From NCBI GenBank assembly GCA_038373865.1, contig JAXGGA010000079.1, positions 62,001 to 126,000 of the forward strand: DNA of 64,000 nucleotides, in the 5' to 3' direction. Numbering within the stretch: position 1 is the stretch's first letter; every line of letters starts with the position of its first letter. Both the position numbers and the translations under genes were made by a program. Origin of the DNA: Uloborus plumipes (lineage: Eukaryota > Arthropoda > Arachnida > Araneae > Uloboridae). This document shows, one piece after another, positions 34,206 through 51,082 of this stretch. Under the pieces are notes generated by a model. That model was not told the origin of the DNA, did no database searches, and saw only the letters and a list, made by a program, of their open reading frames with translations.

Positions 34206-34310
34206 AATGGTTCCTTGTAGCCCCGAAATACGTGTCTGCGGTATATCTGTATATTTGTGCGTCTTTAACGTTGGATTAAAACTTCACATCAATCGCATAA
34301 AGGTATTTTT
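34206..34310 (+). repeat. Dispersed repeat fragment with CGAAATACGTGTC core, plus strand
   Basis: It reads GGTTCCTTGTAGCCCCGAAA then TACGTGTC and TGCGGTATATCTGTATATTT, matching the minus-strand copy at 33707-33870 over about 100 bases with roughly 15 percent change. Confidence 0.65.
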
Positions 34311-35202
34311 TGTATTCATATATTTCATTACTAAAAACCACTTATGCAGCAACGTCACAACAATAAAAATTTTAAGAATGGAAGTTAAATTAATTTTGAG
34401 CCCATTTTATTCTTCCTCTTGAATATATGACTAGAAAAATTTTAGCATTCATGTTTAGTGTTACGATCTCTGAATACAATAGGTTCGACGCTTTTGATGC
34501 ATATTCTTAGTAGAAATAAATACAGTTAAAACCTCCTTGTTTTTCCAATGCAGTAAAAATATTTAAAAAAGCGTCGTGAATTGTCACCTAACGAAAAAGA
34601 TTCTCTTTCTTTGCATCCAACTAACTTTATATCTGCATTATTGCTAAAAGTTTAATAAGTTAAGAAAGGTTTTGTTACGCTTAAAAACCGTGTATAAAAA
34701 TTCAAAACGTAAACTCCTACACATTTTGCCTTTCGAACAAATACGCCACAGTGAGAAAAGGAAAGTATCAAAATACAAGAAACATGAGGATAAGCTTAAA
34801 ATCACGAAAATACCTTTTTTTGTTGCTTAATTTATTTTTAAAATAAGTTTTGTCAAAACTGAGAGCAGGACAAAAAACTCATTAATTCCAAGTGATTTAA
34901 GCTATGTAGAGAAAGAAGTCGAATATACTCTGTTTAAAAGTATATATTTACTATGTGCAATGTGTTTAGTAAAAAACAACTGTTTCACTGTTTTCTCCGA
35001 GAAACATTTTCTACCAAAATATGCATTCTTTCTCCAGAAACTCCCATACCATTAAAGGAAAAAACAATTAAAGGGTACTTGCAGTGCATGTTAATTTTTT
35101 ACGGAAAAATTTCATTAAAAATGATTTAAAAATACTATTATCTAACAAGTTGAAAAAAAAATATTACCGATGATGCCATCAGGGGAGTGTTTGTTCCTAC
35201 AG
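34311..35202. other. AT-rich non-coding stretch
   Basis: Nothing recognised. Confidence 0.4.
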
Positions 35203-35326
35203 TGAATCGCCTGCAGAAGAAATATCTTCGAATGCGGTCAGAAATCCAAGGATCACTTTGTGCCCTCTTGTTGAATCTTCTAAAAGGCAACATGATACTG
35301 CTCCACATGAAAACTGCTGCACATGA
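35203..35326 (+). CDS. Candidate terminal coding exon, unidentified (low confidence)
   Basis: A good acceptor, TGTTTGTTCCTACAG, ends at 35202. From 35204 the frame reads ESPAEEISSNAVRNPRITLC then PLVESSKRQHDTAPHENCCT and a TGA at 35324-35326. The residue mix is hydrophilic and balanced, unlike the lysine/asparagine/phenylalanine-rich noise elsewhere, and GC content rises locally. A tail ending in two adjacent cysteines would be plausible for an intracellular C-terminus, but that is speculation. The longer ORF in another frame (35187-35384) reads less like protein. No upstream exon is recognisable, and chance cannot be excluded for about 40 codons. Confidence 0.28.
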
Positions 35327-35820
35327 AGATATAACAATTTCTGTATTTTTTAACGTCTCACTTCAGAACCCGAAAATGCGATAATGTCAATCACCAGACC
35401 AAAACCTCGGAATTATGTTTTAAATGTGAGTGACTCCTTACGTAGTTGATTAATGAAAATCAAAACTACGAGATACTTATGAATGAGTCATAAAAAATGT
35501 TCTACCTCTTGAGTCTTTCTTATTCAATGGGAAAAACAAACTTTATTTTCCACACCGATTTTTGCTCTGAAAAAAATTCCGAAAAACGATATTAGTAAGT
35601 ATATTTACCAACACCAAAAATTTATATTGATTTCAAGAACCCAGCAAATAATAAAGAAAAATAGCTATGCCGTACCTAAGATTCTTTAAAGAGCTTTTAT
35701 TTCTTGAAAACTTTAACAATCAAATTTGCATACATGCATAGGGATCTAATCCCATAAATTATGCTTTAAAATATTTAAATAATTCAAAAAGGTACCAATA
35801 AAAGAAAAAGGTATCAAACC
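35327..35820. other. AT-rich non-coding stretch
   Basis: Nothing recognised; it would hold the 3' untranslated region if the preceding exon is real. Confidence 0.35.
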
Positions 35821-36090
35821 AATATTTAATTCATTAGACCTTTTCGATTTATTTTTAAAAAAAGCACAATTGCCAAAATATTTCAACCAACTGACAGCGA
35901 TGATATTACAATGATCACTTACTACTCAGCCTAAATCAAACACTTAAACAAAGGAATATCGAACCAATATTTAATTCATTAGACTCTTTTCGATTTATTC
36001 TCTAAAAAAGCACAATTGACAAAATATTTCAACCAACTGACAGTGATGATATCACAATAATCACTAACTACTCAACCTAAATCAAACACC
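35821..36090. repeat. Tandem duplication, 145-bp period, two copies
   Basis: Copy 1 starts AATATTTAATTCATTAGACC at 35821 and copy 2 AATATTTAATTCATTAGACT at 35966. Both contain AAGCACAATTG, CAAAATATTTCAACCAACTG and CCTAAATCAAACAC. They differ at about ten positions. Confidence 0.9.
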
Positions 36091-36465
36091 TCACCAATCG
36101 AGTATCAATTACAAAACTCGATTAACATTCCTAACGCCTAATTGACAACAATTGACTCTTAACAGCGCCTATTTCGACTCTAATCGCTGGTCAAATTTCT
36201 AAAACTGGCACGCAATAGTGAAGGAGCTGTAAACTGTCCCATTAACAGCATCAACACACTTGTCAGATAAACCCTGCGCAAACCTCTCACACAATTAAAC
36301 AGTTTCGCATAATGCATGAGAAATTTCACCGGAGCAACGGAGACCGTGGTCATCAAGTGATGCTGGAGAGATTGTACCCCTAAGGTTGTAGTTGAGGGTT
36401 ACCGGCGCTTAAATGTCGCCAATCGCCAAGCGAAAGTTTAGGGGACTTTCGTTTCGCCAAATTTT
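36091..36465. other. GC-richer unassigned block with hairpin
   Basis: Base composition rises here (GGAGCAACGGAGACCGTGGT, CAAGTGATGCTGGAGAGATT). It ends with a hairpin whose arms are GCCAAGCGAAAGT and ACTTTCGTTTCGC (about 36427-36462). I see no open frame of note and no matching end, so it may be the terminal part of an unrecognised repeat or a regulatory region. Confidence 0.3.
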
Positions 36466-37386
36466 AAAAATAAATATCGAAAAAGAGTTGAGATAGAATT
36501 TTGATGTTTTTTTTTTTTTTTTTTTTTTTTTTTTTGTTGAAAGTAAAATTCTCGAAAAAAAAAGTTTTGGTAAAGGAACGCTTTATTGATTTAAAATAAT
36601 CGGATAGTTTTAAAGGAAATTACTTTTTATTAAAAGAATGCATATTTCCGCTTGTTGAATTTGTCTGACTAACAATTACTAGTTAATGAACGTTACGTAT
36701 TTCTGAATAATATTGAAAAGTAGCTAATTCTATTCAATTGTTTTAAAATGTGTATTAAACATTAAATGTAGGTTTCTCGCAAAACTATAAAAATTCCTTT
36801 AAAAATGGTTAATGGAAAACCTCCCCCCCCCCCCAAAAAAAAAGAGAAAAGAAAACGAAAAAATAAAACTTAAAAGAACCGTAAATAATACAGATGTATA
36901 AGAGAGAAAAATAGAGAAAAAAAAGGTTTTGCTTAAAAATAGTTTAGCAAATAAACTGTGGAGAAAAAAAAATCGATGTTTAAAAAAAATTAAAAAGGGA
37001 AAAATAATAGACAATCAAGTTAATATCCTGTAATTTTTGAAAATGCATATTTTTTTACGAAATAATATATCACTTCAGAATATCACAATATTATGTAATA
37101 CTTCAACAGAATTATTCAGTTGTGTAACTTCACAAATATGTTCTATTAAATTTTTAACAACAGACAACACCTTCATTCTTTTCTACTTAATAACAGCAAC
37201 TTTAACAACAGTCCAGGTTTTACATAAAATACATAACACCTTTTATTAAAAAAAAATCGACGCACCGAGAAGGAGTTGTCAGAATGGAAAGAAATTTTAC
37301 GCACTAAGAAAGTGATTACAAAATGAAAGCAAATGAGCATTCATTACCAGAAAATCTCAAATAAATGGAGGTTTTAGTAACCTGTA
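36466..37386. other. AT-rich non-coding stretch
   Basis: It contains a T-run of more than 25 bases (about 36509-36535) and a C12A9 tract (36823-36843). No genes recognised. Confidence 0.4.
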
Positions 37387-37813
37387 CACTGCAAAAAAAA
37401 AACCGTTGTTTTAACAGTAGAATACTGTCAGCAGAGGTTCCAGTTTAAAACTATAAAATGCACAGTAAGAAACTGTAAAACTCGAAATTTTACGGTTTAT
37501 TACTGTAAAGCAGCAATTATACAGTTTATTACCACAGTTTTACAATTTATTACCCCAAAATTAGCTGTATTATACTGTAAAAACAGCTGTATACTGGCAG
37601 CAGAGGATCCAGTTTAGAACTGTAAAATGCACAGATATAAAATGTAAAATTTGCAATTTTACAGTTCCTTACTGTAAAGCAGCAGTTTTACAGTTTATTA
37701 GTGTAAAATAAGCACGTTTACAGTTTATAACTGTAAAATTAGCAATTTTTACAATTTGTTACTATAAAAGTAGCTGCATAATACTGTAAAAACAACATCC
37801 ATTTATTACAGCG
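37387..37813. mobile_element. CACTG-ended MITE copy 3 (427 bp), TA target duplication
   Basis: The left end CACTGCAAAAAAAAAACCGT and the reverse-complemented right end CGCTGTAATAAATGGATGTT are flanked by TA (37385-37386 and 37814-37815). It contains two copies of the GGCAGCAGAGGWTCCAGTTT block (about 37429 and 37598) and multiple TTTACAGTTTATTACTGTAA units, so it is longer than copies 1 and 2 through internal duplication. Confidence 0.82.
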
Positions 37814-37815
37814 TA

Positions 37816-40800
37816 GAAGGCCACCTTTTACGGGAATGTCAGAGGCAACACACCTCTAAAAAATTCCTTAATCGGCACATCTTGTCTGACAATTCATTAG
37901 GCGTAAGGAAATATAGGGTAAAGTGAAATAGCTGGGGAAAATGAAATGGTAAAAAAAATTAGTTCGCAGTGCTACCTGCCTAGAAATATTATAACTAAGT
38001 TCCTCAACAAAAAGCCGACTCCAGTCGAAAAATAAGTAGCCCTCAGGATCATCGAAAAAATTATACAAGCCGTTTTCAAAATTGGATACACACATTGTAA
38101 TACTTCGTGGTTTATCAAAAATATTGTTTTGCTATTATAAAGTGGTAAAATTCTTTTAATTACTATTTTAAGCATTATATAAGATCTACTGAGAGGTTAA
38201 AAGTATGAAACGACATGTAAAAAAAAAATATCCAAATTAAATTATTTTAGGTTTGCATTTTTAAGCTATACGATAAACATCATATTAATAGCTATCGACG
38301 AAAGTTGAAAAAAAAAAAAAAAAAGAAAAAAAAAGAAACGATTGAAATTTTAGCTCTTTTTCGAATACGAAATTTTGCATAAAATTTTTTAATTTATGAA
38401 TTTAGTCAACATAAAAATTAATTAATTTTTTTTTTTGCCTCCAATGAAGCGCAGTAAGCATTAAAATTGAGAAGAATTCTAGTTTTATATCGGAAGTCAA
38501 AAGATCGCATCTTTTAAAATGAAGGCATCAGGAACATAAAAACGGCAAATGGAATTCATTAAAGTGAAGAATAGACTTTTAATAGGTATTCATAAATAAT
38601 GATTTGGAGTAGCCGAAAATTTAGCCGTAGCTAAGCGTATGTCATAATCAAAATAAAATCAAGCATTGCTTTATACTGTTTCAAAGTTTGTTATAGTATA
38701 CTAGAAAGCCAACGTTGTTTAGTATTGCTACTGTATTGCATAAAGGTCATTTTGTGCTTAAATATCGATTTAAATCAAGCAAAAATCGGTTCCCTGGAAA
38801 CCTAAATTAATTAAATATTAACGCATTGAATATCAACAAAAAAAATATTGAAATTCATGATAGGAAATTAACAGTTTAACAAATGGGAACGAAATAATTA
38901 GTTACCTGAAACATAAGGTACATAATTGGCGAACTTGGATACGTTTAAGTAGAAAGATAAAATATGAGAATTCGTCAAGCGGATATTGACACAGCAAAAT
39001 TTATCAGGAATTTTTGCTCACTATACGGGAGCAGTGATTTGTGGTGATGTTTATATACCGTTTCCAATTAAACAAAGTAAAAGTATCGGCAGTGCAGAAG
39101 TTACAAGATAGGGTACAGATATCTCAATCCCTAATTGGGGTGAAAGGATTACTCTTTCAATTTAGCCGAAAGAGCTGATTGAAGTAAAACTGATGACAGG
39201 TGACATCACTTAATCTAGAATTTAATCAGAACATGGATATAAATTGTATACAAAGGAAGAATGTCTTGTTTAGAAATAAATTTTCGCACCTAATTTTCTT
39301 TATCTAGCCTTGAGAAGTTTCAACTCTCGCGCCATACAAATTGGTATACAGTGAGTGTAAGACAGATTCCTGACGAGTAACATGAAAATGATTAGATATC
39401 TTTTGAAACACACGATATGAAAAATAAATATACATACGCATTCGTCATGCAAAAGCATATAATCATTTTAAAGATTGTGATATAAGGGTCATTCGCACAT
39501 AAACATTTTCATGTCCTCGTTATAATTAATGAATGTTTTATGACTCATATACATTTTTGTGGGTTTAAAAATGGGTATATTTTTCAGAATAGAGTATAAC
39601 AAAATATTTGAATGTGAATTTCTATGTTTTATTTCAAATATAATTTAGGTAAGTCTGAAGTACCAAAATATGATTCCCTCACTTGTCACCACTACTAGTA
39701 AAAAATTTGCAAACATTATTCCTGGGAAAACGAAAAATAAAATCACACTTTTGTGCATTTTATCTTAAAATATTGAATAATTTAAGCAAACAAAACCCTT
39801 TAAAATAAACCTTTCATAAAAAGTTAGTTCACAATTGTATTATTAAGCGTATTCTCACAGGTAGCGGCATTCCCTCACAATTATAAATTTCCTTCCAAAA
39901 ATCGCAATATATATATATATATATTTTTTTTTGAACAAAAAAGTTTGTAACTTGTAGATGGCCACACAGAAGAATATTTCACATTATTTCTGTTTTTGAG
40001 TTGTAGAAAATTTGTTCTTGGAATCTATTTGAAATCATAAAAAAAAATTTAGTTTTTTGCATCCGTCATTCCCTCACATCTGTTTTTATAGTTGAACAAA
40101 ATAAAATAATACATGAAAACGCATTGATCATGTGTTACTTCTTTGTTTAAGAATATTTGTGTGTGAATATATAATATCAGTTAGGCGTAGCTGCAAGACT
40201 CTAATTTTAATGAATTCGTCGCTCCCATACTAGTTACACTTATTTCACCTTTTCCTTATTAGTGCTATCATAATTTAACGATGACCGCCGCCAAAATCAA
40301 ATGCTGGATCCTGGAATTTACATAATATAGAATTAAATGAGCTAACAAGAATTGGACATGGCGAAGCAAATATCAGTAGTTCTGTCACCTCATATATGAA
40401 CATTTAAAGCTATTTTCCACTTTAATACGGTTTCAATAAGCATGGGGCTTTAAACGTGTTAGGGGGGGGAGGTGCTATGAATTTCTTTCAGTTTTAGAAA
40501 TTAAGTCGAGCTCTCTTATTAGAACATCGGTTAAAGGTATAACCCGCTTAGTATAATTATATCCAACGTACCAAACCATTGTAATGCATTACTTGACCCC
40601 GAAATATTGGAATTTTTTGGATTAATATTTTTTGGTGCCAAAATGGCTATTGCATCAAGCAAGCTCGAGCGTATGTAAACTAGCATACCTATCATACATT
40701 TCTTACATTTATCTAACCCCAAGGCAATACTAGTTCTTTTTTTTCTCTAGTTTTTATGAAATTATTAATTTGTAAGCATATTTGATTTGCTTGTGGCACC

Positions 40801-42091
40801 GCAAGATATAAATGGATTTCGATGAAAAAAAATATTTCAACTAATATACCAATTTTCCCATGATGCTACGCAGAAAGTAATTTCGAAAGAAAAATTTTCC
40901 TACAATTTTCGCTCCCACCCTAAAAATATGCAGTGCAGCCAATCGAAGTATGTTTGGGCCTGTTCGGATAACTTTTTACATCACATGATAGTTTTTATAT
41001 GGTATAATATATTTGAAAATCACAACGAGAAAAAATCCTATTTTTTGGCCTCGCCAGAAAAAAGCATCATTGGGGATTTCATATTTTTCCCTTATTTAAC
41101 TTAAATAAAATAGAAGCAAAGTTTTATTCAAATACACTAGTTCAAAGACAAGTTCTAGTTCAAAGACACCCTGAATGACTAATAATTAAATGGATGTCGA
41201 GACATTCAATTACGCAACGTTCAATGACATCGGCCAGACAACTGTATTTATATAAAGACACTTAAAATGGCTTTGTGCTAAAAAGTAGAAATATATAAAA
41301 AAGGTTTAAAAGCATAATTTGGGGGGGGGGGGGGAGGAGGTTATGAAAAAAACTGATGACGCACGTTTTGGGGTTACAAGATGCTCGTGTCACGTATCGT
41401 TACATCCATAAGCTGATATCATTTTGCATCGACAAATTTGTTTAAGGTAGTCCTAAAAGAAGTGTCTGCAGTTTTTGGCACAATTGTACTTTAATTTCTT
41501 TTCGACCGGGGGAAGACCAAGTAGCTTTCAACTTCATTTTATATAAAACAGGATGCGGCTCATTGAAGATATTTCAGGCAAGTAAAACAGTTTTGAAACT
41601 GTTCATAAATTACCTGAAAACAAACCACATAAGTTTTTGACTGTCTTTTTTTCTTTCAGTAGAATAACAAAAGCTTTATATGCAAATTACATCTATTGAT
41701 TTCAAATAACAACATAAATTGGGTTTTAAAATTGAAAGAGATGAGAGAAATGATTTAAAATCGGTTGAAGAAAGCAAATTGATGACAGTAAACTGGAATT
41801 AAATTTTATAAATATTTTCCTTTCTTCAATAAACGCATCCTTTTTATTTCAAACTATCCCATGTGTACATCAGAAAGCACTCTTCACTGCAAACATTATT
41901 TTAAAGATAACTTATACCGCAAGAAAATCCCGAACTTATCTCTTTTCTTTAGAAAATCATTTGAAAAAATGTTTATTCAGGCGAAAAGACGGATTGTATA
42001 TTAATGAAACATATTAGTTTTTGTAGAATGGCTTTATGGTTTTAAAGAAAATTTTACTTCTATAACCGAATTTAATGTAAAATTTAGAATA
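37816..42091. other. AT-rich non-coding stretch
   Basis: No gene or bounded element. It holds A-rich runs (38307-38335), a short (TA)10 tract near 39908-39924 and a G14 run at 41321-41334. At about 41361-41385 there is a degenerate copy of the dispersed core (minus strand CTTGTAACCCCAAAACGTGC). The ORFs at 37868-38175 and 40531-40722 have no motifs. Confidence 0.4.
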
Positions 42092-43360
42092 CAGGGTGAT
42101 AAAAAATAACTTGGATGAAGTTTCAAACCAAATATCTGTAAATACAACTAAATTTATAATGATATTATGATAGGAAATCGATCCTAGAAAGCTGCTAAAT
42201 AGGTTAAGTAAGTTAGTTGGGATAATTATTATGGTTCACAAACGATTTGCCATACGTGAATTACATAAACAAGAAATGAAAATATGTGAAATTGTTCAAC
42301 GATTTAAAGTGGTTAACCGGACGGTTTCTTATACAATTAAAAGGTTAAAAAAATCGGACACACTGGTAACAGGTCAGAAAAAGGAGAGAACGCACAGTTA
42401 ACACATCAAGAGAGCGGAAAGTGATCAAAAAGTGAGTTTAACGATATCCTATGATTTCAAAGAGAAGGGTTGCTAGAGGGGTAGAGATCAATAGAGAAAC
42501 CACTCGCTTGATAATAAGAGTTGAGCTTGATCTTCTCCCTTACAAAATGAATGTGGCTTAAAAGCTAACAGACAAACGCACAAGACTTCAAAAGAGAAAA
42601 GAACTGTTAAAGCGAGCGCGGATGATCGATGGCCAACATTGGTCTTCACAGATGAGAAACTGTTCCCTATTGAACAAGCTCAACATAGCCATAATGATAG
42701 AGTTTGGTCAGCAGAAGTACCTGAAGCTTCTTGATTTGTTGGCGGCGTCAACGACCCCTAATGCAATGGTTAGGGGTGGGACATAGGTTAGTGGGGAAAA
42801 ACCACTTGTTTTTGTTGATCAGGGGATAAAAATTAATCAGCTGACATACCAAAAACTCATTTTGGAACATGTTGTCTTACCTTGGTAGCAGAAGTTCTTT
42901 GAAAATCAAAGAGGAAAATTCCAAGAGTATTTTGCACCTGCAAACAGAGCTAAAGACATTCAAGATTGATGCAAGACACATTTTCCAAACTTCATTTGAG
43001 CTCAAGAATGGCCCCGTATTCTTCAAATTTGAGCCCAATGGATTATTCCGTTTGGTCCATCTTGGAGACAAGGTTGTGTGTACTAAACCTCATAAAACTT
43101 TGGCATCCCTCCAAAAATCCTTATGGAAGGAAAATGATACAATATCAATAAATGAGTTGCAGCCCGTAGCCGAAAATCTTGTGACACGTCTAAAGCTCTG
43201 TATCAATGCTAAAGGTAACCACTTTAAAAAACGTTTAAATATATTAGACAAAATAAGGTATTCATACTTATTTTGAAGTTTGGCTGAAATATTTTCATTA
43301 ACATTAAAGTTAATGAAAACGCATGTACGATGTGTGTCCAAGTTATTTCTTGTCACCCTG
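42092..43360 (+). mobile_element. mariner (DD37D-type) transposon, full length but inactive (1269 bp)
   Basis: The left end CAGGGTGATAAAAAATAACT and the reverse-complemented right end CAGGGTGACAAGAAATAACT match with two differences, extending to TTGGA in both. TA duplications lie at 42090-42091 and 43361-43362. The length is normal for a complete mariner, and a decayed transposase fills the interior. Confidence 0.92.
42231..43276 (+). pseudogene. mariner transposase pseudogene, DD37D-type
   Basis: The enzyme would cut and paste the element at TA sites. An ATG at 42231 opens MVHKRFAIRELHKQEMKICE, the start of the helix-turn-helix region, and a stop follows after about 57 codons. The first catalytic aspartate survives in VFTDEKLFPIEQA (about 42640). 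The expected QQDSAPAH block is mutated so that its aspartate codon now reads tyrosine (QEYFAPA, about 42930). The third aspartate is present in SPMDYSVWSILE, which with the family spacing indicates DD37D. Several in-frame stops and at least two frame changes break the gene: the YSVWSILE segment and the C-terminal KPHKTLASLQKSLWKENDTI segment lie in different frames. The C-terminus ends at a TGA (43274-43276). It is clearly dead, with decay greater than that of its terminal repeats. Confidence 0.92.
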
Positions 43361-47841
<4,481 letters not shown>

Positions 47842-48543
47842 CAGGGGCGTAGGAAATTGGTAAAAACAGGGAGAGCTTGGTGCAGTACCAGAGCTTGGCG
47901 CTTTCTTGTGTGTGTGGGGGGGGGGGGCGCAGACATACTTTGTCGCCTTTTACACTTAAAGCTCAATTATAAAGTCATAAATGTTCAAATAAACATTTTT
48001 TGCAAATAAAATTAATTTGAAAACACTACTATTTCGCCCGAGAAACGACAAGCACGCTTTTACATTATTTATATGAACTTAACTTTTGATGTAATATTTG
48101 CTCAGAAATAGAGAATCTGAAACTTTTATCCCGGAAATTTTTCCAAATGCTACTTTTTAAAAATGACTTTCGAAGGTTTTTAGAGGTTAGAAAAATTTTG
48201 AAACACAAGTCTTAAAAGCGATTTTAGGAGATTAGGGGCAGGAACTGGGGTAGCAAAACCATCCTTTGCAATTTTCCAAAATTGTGGCTTTAAAAACGCA
48301 ATTTTAGATGATTTTTGGTGATGTTGAGAACAAGAGCCACCCTGTCTCCCCCCTTTCTTTGCTGCTTATTGTGTGAATTTCCGAGAAAAAAGATCACATT
48401 TTTGAAATCAGGTTCTCGGTAAAAAATGTAGGGTGAGTTCTGGTAAGTGCGTCCACGGGGTAAGTGCGTCCGCTGGGAATTAAATGAATACTGTCCTGAA
48501 ATGGCTTCTGCAACACATCGACTATGTTAGATAACTGTCTAAT

Positions 48544-50536
48544 GGGCAATTCCATGCAAGTGTGGAAAAGCGTTGGAAAAATCAAATTACAGCAATGCGT
48601 CTGTTTTGCATATTTTTTGGTTTAAAAATGTTAGAAGTTCATTATTTATAATAATTTTTTGTCAAGAATGTAGTACTTTTAGTTTTGGCAGCACTTTGAA
48701 GTTGGAAATGGAATATTTAACTTTTGGCAAAGCAAATGGTCAATCTTTCGACGTTGGTAAGTTTCAATTTTTTTCTTTAGATAACTGTTTTAAAGAAAGA
48801 ATATTGATTATTACACTTTAATTCAATATTGTAAATTGCTAAAACGAGTGTTTTCACGTAAATTAATTGATTTATGTTAACTTCAAAAATGCACTGTTCT
48901 ATGTAACATAAGTTACCAAAAACATGTTAAAGTTCATGATGTGCATACAGAAAGGGCAATGCAATGTTAACAATGCTATATTTTCTATCTTATAAGTGTG
49001 TGTTAAGCAAATAGTTAAAGTTTTTTTTTTTAAATATTGTCTATTTAATTTTTTGTGCTACAATCAAAACGTGTAACTTAAGTTACCCACATATGCAGGT
49101 AATGTAAGTTACCCAAGTAGAACTTAAATACTTGTATTTATAAAGAAAGTAAATTGTGAAATAAACCTATGTGGTAAGAAAGAGTAATTTATGCAAGAAT
49201 TATTTTGAATTTGTACTGTATTTACTTAATTTAAATTAATCATATTTCTTAAAATGTCTCTATTTGTTAATAAGATTACAATACACCTCTATTATAAATT
49301 ATATGTTTCTCTTTGGCTTTTGAGATATTAATTCTCTCTAAACAATATCACTGCATTCAGAATATTTAGCAGTAATGTACTATAAATTATTCAAAAATGA
49401 CTTCTGTTATGATTTAAAGTTATCAAATATGTTTTAGAAGTAACAAATACAAAAATATTTTATCTCTTACAGGTGAAATACATTTTATTCTGCATTAAAA
49501 TGCCACTAAACTCTGCAGAAAAGATGCACTGTAGAAGGGGTATGAGAAAAGTCATGTGGATATCACAGATTTTTAAATATAAGTCACTCTTTATGGTATT
49601 GAAATATGTTAGAAAAAGCAAAATTTATCAAAAATACTTTCTGAAGATCCGCACATTAACAATGACCATTTAAGAACTAGAAATTAACAAACTACGGGGT
49701 TTCGTTTAGTTAAGTATTTTAAGGAACAAGAAGAAAAAACAGAGATAAAAGCTGGTGAATGGTGTGTGGTAAAGTACGAAAATACATTGTATCCTTGAGT
49801 TGTGACGATTATTGAAGAAAACGAGTTTAAAATATAAGTAATGGCTGCTGTTGGAACCAATTAGAAATGGCCAGTAACGACAGATGAAATTTATAATAAG
49901 AAAGAAAGAATGATTTGAAAAATTGAATTACCTGAACTTGTTAATAGCAGCAGCCAGTATAGATTTAAGTCTTATGTTATGTAATATTTTTGATTTTTCA
50001 TTGAGTTTGATATTAAATTTCTGTAAATTTAATTCATAATTGTTAATTTTCAATGTTTCGATCTAAACTAAGCTGTAATTTTCATTCATTAATTTTTGTA
50101 ATAAAGATATGCTTGTAAGTAAATTTTGTAACGTAAGTTATTGTAACATAAGTTACCCAGTTAAAAATTCCCATAATTTTCAATTTTTGAAATAAATTTT
50201 TAAATTAATGAAAATATATTCCTAAGCATTATAAGGAACTGATAAATTATGCTTCAAACAATAAAACAGCTGTAATAGAGCAGAAATTTGCCTCAGAACC
50301 AATTTTCATATTATGTCATTCCCTTTTTGTGTAACGCAAGTTACTGCCTTATCTTTGACTGCTAGATTTTGTAAAATTTAAATGCATCGAATATTTTTGC
50401 ATTTTAATTTTACTTTCAACTGTCATTTTCATAGAATGCTTTCAAACAAGATTTGTACAACAAAATTTGTCTGTACTGAGGGGCTAAATGCATAAGAGTT
50501 GGTCGAAATGTAACGTAAGTTACCGTGGAATTGCCC
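48544..50536. mobile_element. Inserted 2.0-kb element with 4-bp TAAT duplication (Sola-like?)
   Basis: The ends are GGGCAATTCCA and its inverse, flanked by TAAT at 48540-48543 and 50537-50540. Element A carries the unoccupied site with a single copy (24170-24173), so the boundaries are certain. The interior repeats GTAACNTAAGTTACC palindromes at about 48902, 49072, 49098, 50129, 50146, 50331 and 50508, thickest toward the ends. A 4-bp duplication fits Sola-type transposons among others; this is my inference and no transposase core is visible. Confidence 0.85.
49473..49984 (+). pseudogene. Decayed ORF of the TAAT-duplicating element
   Basis: An N-terminal piece, KMPLNSAEKMHCRRGMRKV (from about 49499), resembles the MPLxxAEKxxRxR openings of basic proteins I recall from repetitive families in animal genomes. 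After a break, 49699-49984 reads AGEWCVVKYENTLYP, then VVTIIEEN, KWPVTTDEIYNKKERMI and KIELPELVNSSSQYRFKSYV, with four in-frame stops at positions that look like former tryptophan or arginine codons. Such GD/EW-VVKYE...YPG-V...WP...D-I endings are common in those uncharacterised proteins. The middle of the protein, where a catalytic core would be, has been deleted. The function cannot be stated from this fragment; it is most likely the element's own protein. Confidence 0.5.
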
Positions 50537-51082
50537 TAATGATAATTTCAATAGGTAGAATTCAGGCCAGGATTCAATAGACGAAACACAATCAGAGACA
50601 ATTTAAATGTCTTCAAAAAAACTCTGAAGTAAAGATTGAGAAGGTTTTGTTTCAGTTTCTCTTGTAGTCATACCAAGCAATTGAAGTCAAGAAATGCAAG
50701 TTGTTTCTTTCGAGTAATAGCTACTAATAATATACATGGCGTATTTTGATCAAATACTCTAACTAAAATTTGTTTATATGACGGTACGCACTTTCCCTTT
50801 CTATAAAGTAAGGTGGGGGTAAGTGCGTACCATTATGATGGGGCAAATGCGTACCACTATCATGAGGCATATGCGTACTATTATGCGGAGCAAATGCGTA
50901 CCATTATGATGAGGCAAGTGTGTAACATTATGTGGAAAATCCGACTCTCGTAATTCACCTTTAATTTTGCTTATAACTCTTTTATAAGCCGATTATAAAT
51001 CCAACGTAATTTCCATCAAGTATTTATATTTACATTGAATGCGACATAAGATTTCAATTTTATTCATCACCTCTGAAATATA

